Of a DNA stretch of 64,000 nucleotides, positions 43,734 through 52,607 are shown piece by piece (positions within the stretch are counted from its first letter, which is position 1; the number at the start of each line of letters is the position of its first letter). Under the pieces are notes generated by a model, which was given only the letters and a program-made list of their open reading frames with translations, had not been told where the DNA came from and made no database searches. The DNA comes from Prevotella sp. (GTDB lineage: Bacteria > Bacteroidota > Bacteroidia > Bacteroidales > Bacteroidaceae): assembly GCA_016285075.1 (NCBI GenBank), contig JAEEQB010000014.1, forward strand, positions 1-64,000, in the 5' to 3' direction. A program made the translations under genes and the position numbers.

Positions 43734-44891
43734 TTGATGAATTATAATCACTCTCATAGAGACGGTAGCACCATCATTCTTCGAGTGATGTGTGCTATTG
43801 TCTTTTTGACCTTCTCTTTCCTCTGGCTCTATTTCTTCCAAGCCGATGTCCTGGCTGTTGCCCAGCATGTGTTGAGTCATGGGAAAACCCATTATAACGG
43901 TTTGCTGGGTGCAGTACTAATTACTTTGGTACTATGGACGCTACAGGTGGTTGTTGCAGTGCTGCTAAAGCTTAGTAAACGTTGCTACGCTTTTACTTTT
44001 TTGCCCTCGATGCTGATGTTGGGATTATTGAGTGATATCGATACTGACATAGATCGTCACATTTCTTTGGGTGCTTGGTGGTGGGGGTTCCCGCTGATCC
44101 TGATTTTTTGGGGCGTATTGGTTCTTCTTGCACGAGTCTATCAGAGTGTTGAACCTCAGGAACCTGGGGGTATTTTCTCGCGTCGTGTGTGGGTTAACAT
44201 GCTTGTCATGGCGCTGATGATGATCGGTGTGGTTTCTGTTGCGAATACTCAGGCGGCTTTCCATTACCGAGCCCATATAGAGACTTCTTTGTTACGTGGA
44301 GACTTTGAAGAAGCCTTGCGTGTGGGGGAACGCTCCTTGGAGAGTGATGCTTCGCTGACTATGCTCCGCGTTTACGCCTTGGCCCGTCAGGGAGAATTGG
44401 GGGAGAGGCTCTTCCATTATCCTGTGTCCTTAAAAGGCATTGATGTACTTCCATTAGGTTCTTCCAGTGTACGCACGGTGATTTATCCTGCCGATAGCAT
44501 ATATCGTTTCCTCGGAGCGGTTCCCAAGTCCAGTGTGAAGACCACTGCTCAATATCTGTCACTCTTAGAAGAGAATGATAAAGCTACCCCTGCTGTTCGT
44601 GACTATCAGCTCTGTGCCATGCTTATTGACAAAGATATTGATGGTTTTGCTCGTGCCATAGGACGATATTATGAGGTGAATGACTCTTTGCCGCGCCATT
44701 ATCGGGAGGCATTGGTTCTCTACCATCATTTGCGCAGCCATCCTGTTTTGGTATTGCATGATGAAGTGATGGAGACTGACTACAGCGATTTCCGTGCTAT
44801 GGAAGATCAACTAACCGAAAAAAGTGAACGCAAGGTAAGGGTAGGGGAGAAGTTTTATGGTACCTATTGGTACTATTATTATTATTTATAG
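43734..44891 (+). CDS. Polytopic membrane protein with C-terminal soluble domain
   Basis: The 385-residue protein has about five transmembrane segments (near residues 16-37, 58-79, 85-102, 114-133 and 150-170) and a soluble helical region from about 180 that starts HIETSLLRGDFEEALRVGERSLESDASLTMLRVYALARQG, resembling TPR helices. It might be a DUF6057-type protein, but I cannot confirm that. It lies 9 bp after glgB on the same strand. Its last six bases overlap the end of the convergent ATPase gene. Function unknown. Confidence 0.72.
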   Translation: MMNYNHSHRDGSTIILRVMCAIVFLTFSFLWLYFFQADVLAVAQHVLSHGKTHYNGLLGAVLITLVLWTLQVVVAVLLKLSKRCYAFTFLPSMLMLGLLSDIDTDIDRHISLGAWWWGFPLILIFWGVLVLLARVYQSVEPQEPGGIFSRRVWVNMLVMALMMIGVVSVANTQAAFHYRAHIETSLLRGDFEEALRVGERSLESDASLTMLRVYALARQGELGERLFHYPVSLKGIDVLPLGSSSVRTVIYPADSIYRFLGAVPKSSVKTTAQYLSLLEENDKATPAVRDYQLCAMLIDKDIDGFARAIGRYYEVNDSLPRHYREALVLYHHLRSHPVLVLHDEVMETDYSDFRAMEDQLTEKSERKVRVGEKFYGTYWYYYYYL

Positions 44892-46166
44892 GTTCAGCCT
44901 ATGGTCGATACAAGGCGGGAGGTCTTCTTCATAATGAGTAACGAAGATGAGCGTCTTGTTGCGCCGTTTGCAAAAGGCTTCAACGATGGCTTTTACCCTT
45001 TGACGGTTGTTTTCGTCCAGACCATGTAGTGGCTCATCCAGAATAAGGAGCTCAGGATCTTTCACAAAGGCACGTGCTAATAGCACCATGCGTTGCTCGC
45101 CACTTGACATCTGAAGGAAAGAACGTTCTGCGAGATACTCTATGCCAAACACTCTCATCCACCATCTGCATCGTTCCTTTTCTTCATCAGTAGGTTTCAC
45201 ATAGAGTCCTACAGTGTCTTTCAGACCGCTGGCAACGATGCGCAGAGCAGGCAAGTCGCGGTGATAGGATCGGTGCATCTCGGGTGATACGTAGCCAATG
45301 TGTCTTTTGATCTGCCAGATGGTCTCACCTGTTCCCCTTGTCCATCCGAAGAGGCTGATGTCGCAAGCATAGCTTTGCGGATTGTCGGCACATACCAGTG
45401 AAAGTAACGTGGACTTTCCGCTGCCATTGCGACCTGAAAGAGCCCAGTGCTCACCGTTTCTTACCGTCCAGTCCAGTTCCCGCAGGATAACCCGATCGCC
45501 ATAGCGTATGGACACTTTGTTCATCTTGACAACCTCTTCTGCGTGGTATTCATCGGCCTTGTAGGGTAATGCCATGATGGCTTGCAAGTCGGGCTCAGGC
45601 CGTTTTGCCGGTTCTTCCATGACAATTCGCTCGGTAACGTATGAAGGGATGTCTTTCTCCCTTGACACCACGATATATATAGTCATCTCCCTTTTTTCGG
45701 AAAGAGTTAAAAGCAATCCATTCAATAGCTCACGGGCTTCTGCATCAAGTCCGATGAAGGGGTTGTCCATGATGAGCGTCTTCGGATTGGCTAATAAGGT
45801 CCGTACCAATTGGAATTTTCGTAGTTCCCCGCTCGATAGGGATATGATAAGTTTCTCCTTTAAATCATTGATGTTAAATAGCTGATACAAATCTCTTTGC
45901 AAGTTTCTTCGGTCTGACGAATCATCCCCAGTCAAAAGGAAGCTTTTCTCCAATAAATCGTCCACAGTGGGAGTCTCTTGGTCTATGTCGTGTTGGTTCC
46001 ATCGCAGTTGTAAATAATAGGCTCCGTCCACGTTGGCTCCGTAGGAGTCGCGGAAGGCAATATAGCGTACTTTGTCGGATGCCAGGGTGCGTCGCATTTT
46101 TTCTATGTATTTACTTTTTCCACTGGCATTGGGGCCTGTAATGGCTATGATTCTGCCTTTGTTCAT
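44886..46166 (-). CDS. ModF/PhrA-like double ABC ATPase
   Basis: The 426-residue cytoplasmic protein contains two ABC modules and no membrane domain. Module 1 has Walker [10 protein letters not shown], signature SLSSGELRK and [14 protein letters not shown], where the usual DEP is DNP. Module 2 has [18 protein letters not shown] and [11 protein letters not shown]. This layout fits ModF (PhrA) of E. coli, implicated in molybdenum-linked or photorepair functions. No mod genes are nearby. The ATG at 46166 overlaps the ruvC stop as ATGA, so translation is coupled; a longer frame to 46217 is rejected. Confidence 0.85.
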   Translation of the reverse strand: MNKGRIIAITGPNASGKSKYIEKMRRTLASDKVRYIAFRDSYGANVDGAYYLQLRWNQHDIDQETPTVDDLLEKSFLLTGDDSSDRRNLQRDLYQLFNINDLKEKLIISLSSGELRKFQLVRTLLANPKTLIMDNPFIGLDAEARELLNGLLLTLSEKREMTIYIVVSREKDIPSYVTERIVMEEPAKRPEPDLQAIMALPYKADEYHAEEVVKMNKVSIRYGDRVILRELDWTVRNGEHWALSGRNGSGKSTLLSLVCADNPQSYACDISLFGWTRGTGETIWQIKRHIGYVSPEMHRSYHRDLPALRIVASGLKDTVGLYVKPTDEEKERCRWWMRVFGIEYLAERSFLQMSSGEQRMVLLARAFVKDPELLILDEPLHGLDENNRQRVKAIVEAFCKRRNKTLIFVTHYEEDLPPCIDHRLNL

Positions 46167-46726
46167 TGCTTGCGTTTTGATACTTTGTCTTGATTCTTGT
46201 TGATAAAGTCTTTCCATCCACGATAGTGTGCTGGACTCTCAGGTCGCCCCATTTGCATATAGTGACAGTAGGCTGCTCCCAAGGCATCGGTAGCGTCCAT
46301 GAATTTTGTCATGTCCTGCTCCTTGAGATTCAAGAGCCGCTGCAGCATACCTGCCACCTGCTCTTTTGATGCATTGCCGTTGCCTGTCAGAGCCATCTTG
46401 ATTTTCATGGGAGCGTACTCATGGATGGGTACTCCATGGTGGATGGCAGCAGCGATGGCCACCCCCTGAGCCCTGCCCAGCTTCAGCATGGACTGCACAT
46501 TCTTTCCGAAGAAAGGAGCCTCGATAGCCATTTCGTCTGGTAACCATTCATCGATGATTCCCGTCACCCGTTCAAAGATATGTCCTAGTTTCAGATACCC
46601 GTCACCAAAGTTTCTCAGGTCGATGACGCCCATTGTTATCATCAGCGGCTTGTTGTCTTTCACTTTTAGCAAGCCGTAGCCCATAATGTTTGTTCCAGGG
46701 TCTATTCCCAAGATGATTTTCTCCAT
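46163..46726 (-). CDS. ruvC: Holliday junction endonuclease RuvC
   Basis: RuvC cuts Holliday junctions in recombination. The 187-residue protein has the acidic catalytic residues in the expected places: Asp in [13 protein letters not shown], Glu in [11 protein letters not shown], and two acidic residues near [13 protein letters not shown]. The start at 46726 ([11 protein letters not shown]) is chosen over 46738 because the -7 box at 46736-46743 covers the latter. That leaves a leader of only a few bases. It is upstream of and coupled to the ModF-like gene. Confidence 0.95.
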   Translation of the reverse strand: MEKIILGIDPGTNIMGYGLLKVKDNKPLMITMGVIDLRNFGDGYLKLGHIFERVTGIIDEWLPDEMAIEAPFFGKNVQSMLKLGRAQGVAIAAAIHHGVPIHEYAPMKIKMALTGNGNASKEQVAGMLQRLLNLKEQDMTKFMDATDALGAAYCHYMQMGRPESPAHYRGWKDFINKNQDKVSKRKQ

Positions 46727-46735
46727 ATTCGGCCA

Positions 46736-46743
46736 CAAAGGTA
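46736..46743 (-). promoter_or_regulatory. Promoter -7 box of ruvC
   Basis: TACCTTTG on the minus strand predicts a transcription start near 46729-46731, only about 3-5 bases before the ruvC ATG at 46726. The message would be nearly leaderless. Confidence 0.6.
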
Positions 46744-46925
46744 CTATTAAGCAGGCGAAAAACCAAATTTCTTCGCATATTTCTTTTTCATGTGCTCAAG
46801 CAGACAAATTTGTAACCTTTGAGTTTTTTCGGGCATAGAACCTTTGATTGCTGTTCAGAGGACGCTTTTTTTAGTCGTATGTAAATTTTAGCAGTATTTT
46901 TGTGCTGAAAAGAAAAAATAATTCG

Positions 46926-46933
46926 TAACTTTG
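46926..46933 (+). promoter_or_regulatory. Promoter -7 box of hppA
   Basis: TAACTTTG, with TTTG 23 bp upstream (46899-46902), lies about 74 bases before the hppA ATG. Confidence 0.65.
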
Positions 46934-47006
46934 TAGCCGAGAAAGCTATTGACCATGAATCATGCATAAAAAGTAACCATTAATTTAACAAAATAACAGA
47001 ACAATT

Positions 47007-49196
47007 ATGATTAACATTCCTCAAGTATTCTGGCTCGTGCCTGTGGCTTCTATCGTGGCACTGAGCATGGCGTACTATTTTTTCCGCAGTATGATGAAGG
47101 CGGATGAAGGTACACCTCGTATGAAAGAGATTGCACTTTACGTGCGTAATGGAGCTATGGCCTATTTGAAACAGCAGTACAAGGTCGTATGCATTGTCTT
47201 CGTGGTGCTTTGTTTACTGTTTGCCTTTATGGCTTATGGTTTGAATGTTCAGAATCCCTGGGTGCCTTTCGCATTCCTCACAGGTGGTTTCTTTTCAGGT
47301 TTGGCAGGCTTTTTCGGCATGAAAACCGCCACCTATGCTTCTGCTCGTACTGCTAATGCAGCCCGTGAGAGCTTGGATGCGGGTCTGAAGATCGCCTTTC
47401 GTTCAGGAGCTGTCATGGGTCTGACGGTTGTTGGCCTCGGACTGCTCGATATCGCTATTTGGTTCGTGGTGCTGAACCAGTTTGATTCCGATGGACTCAT
47501 CTCCATCACCACTACTATGCTGACTTTTGGAATGGGAGCATCGACGCAGGCTCTATTTGCCCGTGTTGGTGGTGGTATCTACACAAAGGCAGCTGATGTC
47601 GGTGCCGACATCGTAGGTAAGGTTGAGGCCGACATTCCAGAGGATGATCCGCGTAATCCCGCAACTATTGCTGATAATGTGGGTGACAATGTAGGTGACG
47701 TGGCCGGTATGGGTGCTGACCTCTATGAAAGCTATTGTGGTTCCGTATTGTCGACGGCAGCTCTCGGTGCTGCTGCTTTTGCTGTGGCAGGCATCGATAT
47801 TCAGCTCAAGGCAGTCATTGCTCCGATGCTTATTGCAGCCGTGGGTGTATTCCTCTCTCTGCTTGGCATTTTCCTCGTACGTACAAAGGAAGGAGCGACG
47901 ATGAAGGATCTGTTACGCTCCCTCTCTTTAGGAACCAATGTTAGTGCTGTGCTGATAGCTGCGGCTACTTTCGCTATCCTGTATCTGCTCGACATCGAGA
48001 ACTGGCTCGGCCTTTCCTTCTCCGTCATCAGCGGTCTTGCAGCAGGTGTGATTATTGGACAGGCTACAGAATATTACACTTCTCATTCCTACAAGCCCAC
48101 CCAGAAGATTTCTGAAGCAGGTCAAACAGGCGCTGCTACTGTTATTATCAAAGGTATAGGAACAGGAATGATTTCAACCTGCATACCTGTGATAACGATT
48201 GGTGTGGCTATCATGATGAGTTATCTCTGTGCCAACGGTTTCGACCTGTCAATGACTTCAGAGAGTCTTTCACACGGACTATATGGCATTGGTATTGCAG
48301 CCGTAGGTATGCTTTCCACGCTGGGCATTACTCTGGCTACAGACGCCTATGGTCCCATAGCTGATAATGCTGGTGGTAATGCAGAGATGTCGCAGCTAGG
48401 TGAGGAAGTGCGCCATCGTACCGATGCTCTCGATGCATTGGGCAACACCACAGCCGCTACGGGTAAAGGTTTCGCCATAGGTTCTGCTGCCCTTACAGCA
48501 TTGGCTCTGTTGGCATCATATATTGAGGAAATCAAAATTGCTATGTCACGTGCTGGTGAGACCATCACCAATGTTGCTGGCCAGGCCATTTCTGCTACCG
48601 ATGCTACTATTCCTGACTTTATGAATTATTTCCAGGTGAACCTGATGAATCCAAAGGTACTAGTGGGTGCATTCATTGGGGCTATGGCTGCCTTCCTCTT
48701 CTGTGGTATGACGATGGAAGCCGTAGGTCGTGCTGCAGAGAAGATGGTTCAGGAAGTACGTCGTCAGTTCCGTGAGATTGCTGGTATCCTCGAAGGCACA
48801 GGAACACCTGACTATGGCCGCTGTGTGGAGATCTCCACCCGTGCAGCCCAACATGAGATGATCATTCCTTCTGTCCTGGCAATCATCATTCCTATTCTCG
48901 TGGGTGTTATTCTCGGTGTGGCTGGTGTGCTAGGCCTGCTCGTTGGCGGTCTGGCTGGTGGCTTTACTTTGGCTGTATTCATGGCGAACGCTGGTGGCGC
49001 ATGGGATAATGCTAAGAAAAATATCGAGGAAGGTGCTTTCGGTGGTAAGGGCAGTTTTGCACATAAGGCATGTATTGTTGGTGATACAGTAGGTGACCCG
49101 TTTAAGGACACAAGTGGTCCTTCGCTCAACATCCTTATCAAGCTTATGTCGATGGTATCCATTGTTATGGCTGGTCTTACTGTCGCCTTCTCATAA
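47007..49196 (+). CDS. hppA: Membrane-bound ion-pumping pyrophosphatase
   Basis: This pump couples pyrophosphate hydrolysis to export of H+ or Na+. The 729-residue polytopic protein has the substrate motif DVGADIVGKVEADIPEDDPRNPATIADNVGDNVGDVAGMGADLYE and the C-terminal site GDTVGDPFKDTSGPSLN. The segment GNTTAATGKGFAIGSA has Ala where K+-independent enzymes have Lys, so it belongs to the K+-dependent class. Bacteroides relatives of that class pump Na+ as I recall, so Na+ is the likely ion. It stands alone with its own promoter and is followed by a family B repeat and a terminator. Confidence 0.95.
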   Translation: MINIPQVFWLVPVASIVALSMAYYFFRSMMKADEGTPRMKEIALYVRNGAMAYLKQQYKVVCIVFVVLCLLFAFMAYGLNVQNPWVPFAFLTGGFFSGLAGFFGMKTATYASARTANAARESLDAGLKIAFRSGAVMGLTVVGLGLLDIAIWFVVLNQFDSDGLISITTTMLTFGMGASTQALFARVGGGIYTKAADVGADIVGKVEADIPEDDPRNPATIADNVGDNVGDVAGMGADLYESYCGSVLSTAALGAAAFAVAGIDIQLKAVIAPMLIAAVGVFLSLLGIFLVRTKEGATMKDLLRSLSLGTNVSAVLIAAATFAILYLLDIENWLGLSFSVISGLAAGVIIGQATEYYTSHSYKPTQKISEAGQTGAATVIIKGIGTGMISTCIPVITIGVAIMMSYLCANGFDLSMTSESLSHGLYGIGIAAVGMLSTLGITLATDAYGPIADNAGGNAEMSQLGEEVRHRTDALDALGNTTAATGKGFAIGSAALTALALLASYIEEIKIAMSRAGETITNVAGQAISATDATIPDFMNYFQVNLMNPKVLVGAFIGAMAAFLFCGMTMEAVGRAAEKMVQEVRRQFREIAGILEGTGTPDYGRCVEISTRAAQHEMIIPSVLAIIIPILVGVILGVAGVLGLLVGGLAGGFTLAVFMANAGGAWDNAKKNIEEGAFGGKGSFAHKACIVGDTVGDPFKDTSGPSLNILIKLMSMVSIVMAGLTVAFS

Positions 49197-49251
49197 ATAT
49201 CGTTGCCTTTGTTTTCGAAAAACTCGAGAGCAGGCTGCAGCTCTGCAATCT

Positions 49252-49402
49252 GAGCAAGCTCTTTGAATTCACCTTCCACTGCCAGACAGGACGTTCTCGT
49301 CAAGCAATCGAAGACCGAGATTCATGCAAGAGAACCACTCTCTTCAAGCAATCGAGAATCTTCATTCAAACAAGATAAACGTCCGACGGCAAAGAGAGAT
49401 TT
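49252..49402 (+). repeat. 22-bp tandem array, family B, locus 2
   Basis: Units start at 49299, 49321, 49343 and 49365, exactly 22 bp apart, each with TTCAAGCAA or a one-to-two-base variant. A 5' block (TTCACCTTCCACTGCC, then AGACAGGACGTTCTC) closely matches the block before locus 3 at 58781-58811. The 3' tail CGACGGCAAAGAGAGA also matches locus 3 (one difference). It lies directly 3' of hppA in the same orientation. Confidence 0.88.
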
Positions 49403-49417
49403 ACTTCATTTTAATAA

Positions 49418-49458
49418 GCAAGCTGCGTAAAGACCTTTTGCGCAGCTTGCCTTCTTTT
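49418..49458 (+). terminator. Intrinsic terminator after hppA and the repeat
   Basis: A perfect 10-bp inverted repeat GCAAGCTGCG (49418-49427) and CGCAGCTTGC (49441-49450) is followed by CTTCTTTT. The family B array therefore lies inside the predicted hppA transcript. Confidence 0.85.
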
Positions 49459-49522
49459 GCAGGGCATTCTTGGCACAGAACAGCTCGCAAGATGATGTAG
49501 GCTTTACTTTTTTGCAGAATTG

Positions 49523-49554
49523 TTTGGGAAATAAAAACAAATGTTGTAACTTTG
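49523..49554 (+). promoter_or_regulatory. Promoter of the sensor kinase gene
   Basis: TTTG (49523-49526), 20 bp, TAACTTTG (49547-49554) is a full consensus promoter; leader about 28 bases. Confidence 0.85.
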
Positions 49555-49589
49555 TGGCGTTAAAACTGCATGTTTATAACCATTAGCCC

Positions 49590-51155
49590 ATGTCTGTTAA
49601 TAAGAAAGGATTACCCATTCTGCTGCTGACGATGCTGCTTGGCCTGTCCAGTATGGTACAGGCAGAGAATCATTTTGGCTACTCAAAGGAGCGTCCGCTC
49701 ATCTTTGCCATAGATATTGACTATGCTCCGATGGAGTGGGTGGATGGCAATGGAATGCCTCATGGGTTAGATGTGGAACTGACTCAGATATTACTTCACC
49801 GACTTAATATTCCCTTTACATATGGTCCTAACTCGTGGATCAATGTAAAGGATGATATATTGGAGGGCCGTGCTGATTTGGGTATGATGGTTTATTCTGC
49901 TTATCGCAAGGATCTGACCAATTATTCGCGAGCAGTTTTCCACCTGTATTATCAGATCCTTTACCGCCAGAGCGATCAAGAGATTTTCAGTGAGAGAGAT
50001 CTGAAAGGCAAGCGCATTGCATATCTTGCCTCGAAACCCCTGACAGATACGCTGAAGAATGCAAAAGCCAGGCCCGTGGTGGTATCAGATCTGCCTCTTT
50101 CAGTTAAAGCACTGTCTACAGGCAGCTATGATGCTGTGATATGCTTTAGTTACCAGGCGCACTATCTGATTAATAAGCTTGGCTTGGACGATTTGGTGGC
50201 AGAGGATATGTCGTTGCCTCCTCGAGAGTATTGCTACGTGAGTAACAACAAGAAACTAATCGAAGCTATTAATGAGGAGTTGAATTTGATGGAGGCAGAG
50301 GGGGTCATCGATGAAATCTATGGCGATGCACTGTCGATGAACAAGATTGAAATTCCTCGATGGCTTTGGTATGTCCTCGGCATTCTGATTGTAGGGGCAT
50401 TGCTGATGTTCATCGTCATTCAAAGAAGACATCAGAAGGAGTTACAAAGAGAAGTGAAGCGGGCTCAACAGAGCGAGCAGATGAAGACTATCTTCCTCGG
50501 CAATATAAGCCATGCATTACGTACTCCTCTAAATGCCATTATCGGTTTTTCACAGGTGATTTTGAATGATAAAGAAAACAGGCTCAGTATGGAGGAATGC
50601 CGACAGATGGTTGGTCATATAAATACGAACGGAAAGCAGTTGCAATATTTTATCGACGAGTTGTTGCAACTTTCAGACTTAGAGGGAAATGGCTTGTTGT
50701 TCAACCGCTCAGACGTTAATCTGCGAGAGGTTATGGAGGATTTTGCAGAACAAACGCGGCTTAAGGTCAATCCAGGGGTGAAAGTGGTTGTAGAAGCCTG
50801 TGAGGGACATATGGTCGTAGATTCGAATCTTATGCGTCTGGTGACGATGCATGCCTTGAATAATGCTGCACGCTATACTGCTGAGGGTACAATCACGTTA
50901 AGTTGCTATCCTGAGGGGAAAGGTTTGCGTATAGATGTGAGAGACACTGGCTGTGGCCTACCTGACGAGTTGAAAGACAATATCTTTGCCATGCTTTCTG
51001 AACGGAATGCGTACGTGCGTGAGAATGTGCCAGGGCTTGGTCTTACTATATGTAAGGCTGTCATTGACCGTGTGGGAGGACGGATAGGTGCCGAGTCGCT
51101 ACCTGAGGGTGGTACTCTCTTGTGGCACTGGATACCTCGGGAGGTGAAGAAGTGA
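49590..51155 (+). CDS. Sensor histidine kinase with periplasmic SBP_bac_3 domain
   Basis: The 521-residue protein has a signal peptide (LPILLLTMLLGLSSMVQA), a periplasmic solute-binding-type domain (about 30-255: LIFAIDIDYAPMEWVDGNGMPHGLDVELTQILLHRL), a transmembrane helix (about 262-281) and a kinase core with phosphoacceptor His308 in SHALRTPLNAIIGFSQ, N box HALNNAARYT, DTGCGLPDEL and GLGLTICKAV. The layout is EvgS-like but without receiver or Hpt domains. It should sense an amino acid or similar ligand. No response regulator is adjacent, so its partner is unknown. Confidence 0.92.
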   Translation: MSVNKKGLPILLLTMLLGLSSMVQAENHFGYSKERPLIFAIDIDYAPMEWVDGNGMPHGLDVELTQILLHRLNIPFTYGPNSWINVKDDILEGRADLGMMVYSAYRKDLTNYSRAVFHLYYQILYRQSDQEIFSERDLKGKRIAYLASKPLTDTLKNAKARPVVVSDLPLSVKALSTGSYDAVICFSYQAHYLINKLGLDDLVAEDMSLPPREYCYVSNNKKLIEAINEELNLMEAEGVIDEIYGDALSMNKIEIPRWLWYVLGILIVGALLMFIVIQRRHQKELQREVKRAQQSEQMKTIFLGNISHALRTPLNAIIGFSQVILNDKENRLSMEECRQMVGHINTNGKQLQYFIDELLQLSDLEGNGLLFNRSDVNLREVMEDFAEQTRLKVNPGVKVVVEACEGHMVVDSNLMRLVTMHALNNAARYTAEGTITLSCYPEGKGLRIDVRDTGCGLPDELKDNIFAMLSERNAYVRENVPGLGLTICKAVIDRVGGRIGAESLPEGGTLLWHWIPREVKK

Positions 51156-51193
51156 GAATTATGAAATGAAGATTGAGGATTGAGTTTAGAGAA

Positions 51194-52603
51194 ATGACAC
51201 TGTTAATCGTTCTGTTACTTGTATTTGGTTATTTCCTTATAGCTACCGGTCACCTGACAGGTGTGAACAAAGCTGCTATTGCTATGTTCATAGGCACTGT
51301 GGGGTGGGTGGTATATATCTGCTGGGGAAGCGATTTTGTCTTGTCACAGCATCCTCGTGACTATGCGGAGTTCTTAGCAGGGGAAGCTCCTTCGTCATCT
51401 GCTGTCAAGGATTTTATCTTTGACAGCATTTTCCTGAAATACGTGGGGCAGGCTGCCAACATCGTTATGTTCTTACTGGCCACGATGACTATCGTTGAGA
51501 TACTGAACAACAATGGTTGCTTTGACTTCATAATAGAATGGATACGTACGCGTAACTCAAAACGCCTGTTGTGGACAATCACAGTGGCTACTTTTATTCT
51601 CTCTGCTAATCTTGACAACCTTACCACTACTACAATGATGCTTGTTATCATGCACCAGATAGTGCGTAGCCGGCGTCAGCGAATGCTCATCGGAGCTGCT
51701 GTTGTGTTGGCTGCTAATAGCGGTGGCTGTTTTACGGTTATTGGTGACCCTATGGGACTCATTCTTTGGGGCGAGGGTGCTGTTACTGCCACACAATTCT
51801 CTGCAGCACTTGCTCTTCCTGCCATTGTAGCATGGGTGTTGCCCACTATACTTATTAACCGACAATTGCCTGACCGCCTAGATACAGAGTGGACGGCACC
51901 TCCCTATCGTGGAGATGATACCAGGCTGAATCGCTGGCAACGTATGGTGATGCTTTTCGTAGGGATTGGTGGACTTTGGTTCATTCCCACCTTCCATAAT
52001 ATTACCAAGTTGTCCCCATTCCTTGGTGCCCTTTGTGTTTTGAGCGTGCTGTGGGTGGTGAATGAAGCCTTCAACCGTAAACTCTTTGATTCAGATCAGA
52101 TGGCACAACGCCGTATTCCGCGTGCTCTTCAGTATGGTGCCATTCAGCAGATGCTCTTTGTCATGGGTATTATGCTGGCAATGGGGGTAATGATGGAGAC
52201 TGGCGTTCTGGGCGATATTTCAGCCTGGATAGATTATAATGTTCACAACGTATGGATAGTGGGTATTGTATCGGGCTTGCTGAGTGGTCTTGTAGACACG
52301 TTTACTGTTGCCATGACCAATATATCTCTCTATCCCGTAGTGGAGAGTGTCCAAATAGGCCAGTGGGTAGACAGCGAATATATGAGTTATTTCACCCTTA
52401 ATGGCCTATATTGGCAGGTGGTGGCCTATACTACAGCTGTTGGAGGGTGCTTGCTTTCTGTCGGTAGTACTAGTGGCCTGGCTCTCATGCGCATGGAACA
52501 TGTTCATTTAGCGTGGTACCTGAAGACTCTTACTCCTAAGGTTCTGATTGGTTTTCTTGCTGGGCTGGCTGTCCTCTATTTTGAAAACGTATTAATCATT
52601 TGA
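51194..52603 (+). CDS. NhaD-type Na+/H+ antiporter (ArsB/NhaD superfamily)
   Basis: The 469-residue polytopic protein has the ion-transporter signatures FILSANLDNLTTTTMMLVIMHQIV and VLAANSGGCFTVIGDPMGLILWGEG, and a second inverted-repeat half with DTFTVAMTNISLYPV, matching NhaD. It would exchange Na+ for H+. The ATG at 51194 (MTLLIVLLLVFGYFL) is chosen over an upstream TTG at 51173. Together with the Na+-type pyrophosphatase 2 kb away it suggests sodium handling in this region; that link is inference. Confidence 0.9.
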   Translation: MTLLIVLLLVFGYFLIATGHLTGVNKAAIAMFIGTVGWVVYICWGSDFVLSQHPRDYAEFLAGEAPSSSAVKDFIFDSIFLKYVGQAANIVMFLLATMTIVEILNNNGCFDFIIEWIRTRNSKRLLWTITVATFILSANLDNLTTTTMMLVIMHQIVRSRRQRMLIGAAVVLAANSGGCFTVIGDPMGLILWGEGAVTATQFSAALALPAIVAWVLPTILINRQLPDRLDTEWTAPPYRGDDTRLNRWQRMVMLFVGIGGLWFIPTFHNITKLSPFLGALCVLSVLWVVNEAFNRKLFDSDQMAQRRIPRALQYGAIQQMLFVMGIMLAMGVMMETGVLGDISAWIDYNVHNVWIVGIVSGLLSGLVDTFTVAMTNISLYPVVESVQIGQWVDSEYMSYFTLNGLYWQVVAYTTAVGGCLLSVGSTSGLALMRMEHVHLAWYLKTLTPKVLIGFLAGLAVLYFENVLII

Positions 52604-52607
52604 CTTC

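Larger units (their letters stand above)
49197..49589. other. Gene-free stretch with a family B repeat, terminator and promoter
   Basis: No gene seen. The stretch holds the family B repeat locus 2 (about 49252-49402), the terminator at 49418-49458, and the promoter of the sensor kinase gene at 49523-49554. Confidence 0.7.
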
